Below, in pieces: positions 5,834 to 7,568 of a DNA stretch of 7,568 nt. The stretch's first letter is position 1; every line of letters begins with the position of its first letter. Source of the DNA: an uncultured Eubacteriales bacterium (lineage in GTDB: Bacteria > Bacillota > Clostridia > Oscillospirales > CAG-272); NCBI GenBank assembly GCA_934385225.1, contig CAKRPQ010000095.1:1-7568 (forward strand), given 5' to 3'. The translations under genes were made by a program, and so were the position numbers. The notes below the pieces were generated by a model. It was not told the origin of the DNA and searched no databases. It saw only the letters and a program-made list of their open reading frames with translations.

Positions 5834-5864
5834 AAAAGCGTCGGATTTTCAATCCGACGCTTTT
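5834..5864. terminator. Terminator after the antiporter gene (bidirectional)
   Basis: AAAAGCGTCGGATT (5834-5847) and AATCCGACGCTTTT (5851-5864) form a perfect 14-bp stem with a 3-nt loop. Four T follow on the plus strand and five on the minus strand, so it can end the antiporter mRNA and back up the tsf terminator. Confidence 0.88.
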
Positions 5865-5877
5865 ACATAGTAAAAAT

Positions 5878-5901
5878 AAGCCCGCGGGTTTCCGCGGGCT
5901 T
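5878..5901 (-). terminator. Terminator of the rpsB-tsf operon
   Basis: AAGCCCGCGG and CCGCGGGCTT form a perfect GC-rich 10-bp stem with a 4-nt loop. On the minus strand it is followed by ATTTTTA, fitting intrinsic termination 12 nt after the tsf stop. Confidence 0.88.
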
Positions 5902-5913
5902 ATATTATTACTA

Positions 5914-6843
5914 TTACTTGTTTGTGAGCTTTGCAATCTCTTCTGCGAAGTTGTCTTCTCTCTTCTGAATGCCTTCGCCCTTTTCAAAGCGGAAGAACTG
6001 AACGAGCTTAATATCGCCGCCGAGCTCCTTGGCTGTCTTTGCGATATATTCGCCGACCTTCATCTTGTCTTCCTTTACATAATCCATCTCGGTAAGGCAG
6101 TTGCCCTCGTAGAACTTATTGAGTTTACCGGGAACCATCTTCTCGCGAATGATGTTTTCGGGCTTTTTTGCATTTGCGGGATCGTTCTTAATAGCCGCAA
6201 CAATAATCTCTGTCTCTTCTGCGATAACAGATGCGGGAACAGATTCCTTATCAAGGTATGCAACAGGGTAAGCACCGACTTGAAGTGCGATATTCTTTGC
6301 AAATTCGGAAAATTCAGGCTTTGCGGCAATCTCGGCAGACGTATCGAACTTAACGATTACGCCGATGCTTCCGAGACCGTGGATATATGTGCTGACGATA
6401 CCGTCAACAAGAACAAAGCGACGAATGCTTATCTTCTCGCCGATGGAGAAAATCATCTCCTGGAGCTTTGCCTCAACGGTGAGATCCGTATCCATATATT
6501 TCGACGCCATAAGAGCCTCAACATCGGACACACCGTTATTGATAATTGTTTTAAGAAGGTCCTTTACAAACGCCTTGAATGTTTCATTCTTTGCAACGAA
6601 GTCTGTCTCGGTATTTACCTCGATCATAGCAGTCTTGCCATTCTCGGTGAGTATATCAACTACACCGTCTGCGGCAATTCTGTCCGCCTTCTTTGCGGCA
6701 ACCGCAAGTCCTCTCTCACGGAGAACCTTGACAGCCTCTTCCATATCGCCGTTTGCTTCGACGAGAGCCTTCTTGCACTCCATCATACCGATACCGGTCT
6801 TTGCGCGGAGGGTTGCAACGTCCTTAGCTGTAATATTTGCCAT
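5914..6843 (-). CDS. tsf: Translation elongation factor Ts
   Basis: The 309-residue EF-Ts is the cytoplasmic guanine-nucleotide exchange factor that releases GDP from EF-Tu. The N-terminal UBA-like domain (1-50) holds the family signature VATLRAKTGIGMMECKKAL (9-27) and LRERGLAVAAKKADRIAADG (41-60). The conserved TDFVAKN (80-86), which contacts the EF-Tu nucleotide site, is intact. The core domains include the SIRRF region (139-143), IALQVGAYPVAYLDKESVP (185-203) and a coiled-coil-prone stretch about 205-260. The C-terminal module QFFRFEKGEGIQKREDNFAEE is complete. It is slightly longer than E. coli EF-Ts (283). The start is supported by GAAAGGAAG (6852-6860). It lies 40 nt after rpsB, the classical rpsB-tsf order, with no promoter visible in the gap, so it should be co-transcribed. 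Confidence 0.98.
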   Translation of the reverse strand: MANITAKDVATLRAKTGIGMMECKKALVEANGDMEEAVKVLRERGLAVAAKKADRIAADGVVDILTENGKTAMIEVNTETDFVAKNETFKAFVKDLLKTIINNGVSDVEALMASKYMDTDLTVEAKLQEMIFSIGEKISIRRFVLVDGIVSTYIHGLGSIGVIVKFDTSAEIAAKPEFSEFAKNIALQVGAYPVAYLDKESVPASVIAEETEIIVAAIKNDPANAKKPENIIREKMVPGKLNKFYEGNCLTEMDYVKEDKMKVGEYIAKTAKELGGDIKLVQFFRFEKGEGIQKREDNFAEEIAKLTNK

Positions 6844-6883
6844 TTTATTTACTTCCTTTCGTTTATATTATTTCGGGAACGAA

Positions 6884-7568
6884 TTACTCGGCGTCTGCCG
6901 CTTCCTTTTCTTCTGCGGCAGCCTCTGCCTCAGCCTCATCTGCAACGTTCTGCTCGCCCTGCTTGCCCTCTATAACGGCATCTGCAAGTACGGAAGAAAT
7001 GAGCTTGATTGCACGGATAGCATCGTCATTACCGGGGATAACATAATCAGCGTCGTCGGGATCGCAGTTCGTATCAACGATAGCGATTACCGGAATACCG
7101 AGTTTCTTTGCTTCGAGAATAGCGTTCTTTTCTTTTCTCGGATCAACTACGAAAATAGCGTCGGGAAGCTGTTCCATCGTCTTAATACCGCCGTAGCTCT
7201 TTTCAAGGTCAAAGATCTCTTTCTGCATTCCCGCAACTTCCTTCTTCGGGAGAAGATCGAATGTGCCGTCTTCCTGCATTCTGTTGAGATCGTTAAGGCG
7301 CGCGATGGACTTCTTGATAGTCTTGAAGTTGGTCATCATTCCGCCCGGCCAACGAACGTTTACATAGTACATACCGCATCTTGTTGCCTCTTCCTTAATG
7401 GCATCTGCAGCCTGCTTCTTTGTACCTACGAAAAGGATCGTTCCGCCCTGAGCAGCAACGTCTCTTACAAACATATACGCTTCTTCGAACTTTTTAACCG
7501 TCTTTTGAAGGTCGATGATGTAGATACCGTTTCTCTCGGTGAAGATGTACTCAGCCATTTTAGGATTC
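6884..7568 (-). CDS. rpsB: 30S ribosomal protein S2, 5' end outside the window
   Basis: S2 of the small ribosomal subunit; needed for S1 binding and initiation. The frame stays open to the right edge: the codons before MAEYIFTERNGIYIIDLQKT read N-P-K, matching the internal S2 motif RWNPKM. The methionine at 7556-7558 is therefore not the start, and about 25 N-terminal residues lie beyond the window. Visible landmarks include ILFVGTKKQA, RWPGGMMTNF, the EKSYGGIKTMEQLPD stretch with the family motif LPDAIFVVDPRKE, and AIVDTNCDPDDADYVIPGND followed by AIRAIKLISS. These are the S2 core motifs in the right order. The tail after about 200 visible residues is an Ala/Glu-rich acidic extension (ADEAEAEAAAEEKEAADAE), common in clostridial S2. 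The stop TAA at 6884-6886 is 40 nt before tsf. Confidence 0.98.
   Translation of the reverse strand, partial: NPKMAEYIFTERNGIYIIDLQKTVKKFEEAYMFVRDVAAQGGTILFVGTKKQAADAIKEEATRCGMYYVNVRWPGGMMTNFKTIKKSIARLNDLNRMQEDGTFDLLPKKEVAGMQKEIFDLEKSYGGIKTMEQLPDAIFVVDPRKEKNAILEAKKLGIPVIAIVDTNCDPDDADYVIPGNDDAIRAIKLISSVLADAVIEGKQGEQNVADEAEAEAAAEEKEAADAE

Noticed and set aside
6280..6975. A 231-codon plus-strand frame antisense to tsf and the end of rpsB
   Set aside because: It crosses two certain genes and their spacer, shows no domain, and lacks a start signal.
1..7568. Mobile element, CRISPR array, toxin-antitoxin or defence genes
   Set aside because: No transposase, integrase, regularly spaced repeats, terminal inverted repeats or small paired genes were found; all sizeable coding regions are assigned.

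Overview
The window looks like ordinary chromosomal sequence from a Gram-positive Clostridia-type bacterium, perhaps a gut Ruminococcaceae/Oscillospiraceae relative. Signs are moderate GC, AAAGGAG-type ribosome binding sites, sigma-A promoters with extended -10 elements, a tRNA with an encoded CCA end, an M29-type aminopeptidase, and a short acidic lipoprotein like those common in that group. The taxon is inferred, not demonstrated.

Layout: Positions 1-3621 on the minus strand form a tight four-gene operon. In transcription order it holds a rhodanese-TtcA fusion (tRNA thiolation), a ROK-family kinase-like protein, an AlaX-type alanyl-tRNA editing protein with a DHHA1 domain, and the N-terminal part of an M29 aminopeptidase that runs off the left edge. 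Gaps are 21 nt, an ATGA overlap, and 12 nt. A clear promoter lies at 3657-3685. Diverging from it is a small lipoprotein gene (3781-4206, plus) with its own promoter.

The middle holds a tRNA-Leu(GAG) gene (4360-4444). It has an almost ideal promoter (UP-element-like A/T tract, TTGACA, 17-nt spacer, extended TATAAT) and a strong terminator. A CPA2-type cation:proton antiporter (4610-5824, plus) follows, with its own promoter and a UUCG-tetraloop hairpin at the predicted mRNA 5' end. Two strong hairpins at 5834-5901 separate it from the convergent rpsB-tsf operon (minus), which encodes EF-Ts and most of ribosomal protein S2. S2 is cut at the right edge, and its true start lies outside the window.

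Function: most of the window serves translation (tRNA modification, tRNA editing, a tRNA, S2, EF-Ts), with one ion transporter, one peptidase, one kinase-like protein and one unknown lipoprotein. No mobile element, CRISPR array, phage gene or defence system was seen. The least ordinary points are the rhodanese-TtcA fusion with extra cysteines, the kinase-like protein lacking the ROK zinc motif, and the near-consensus tRNA promoter. No stretch over 300 bases lacks a gene. I do not see a convincing new biological system.
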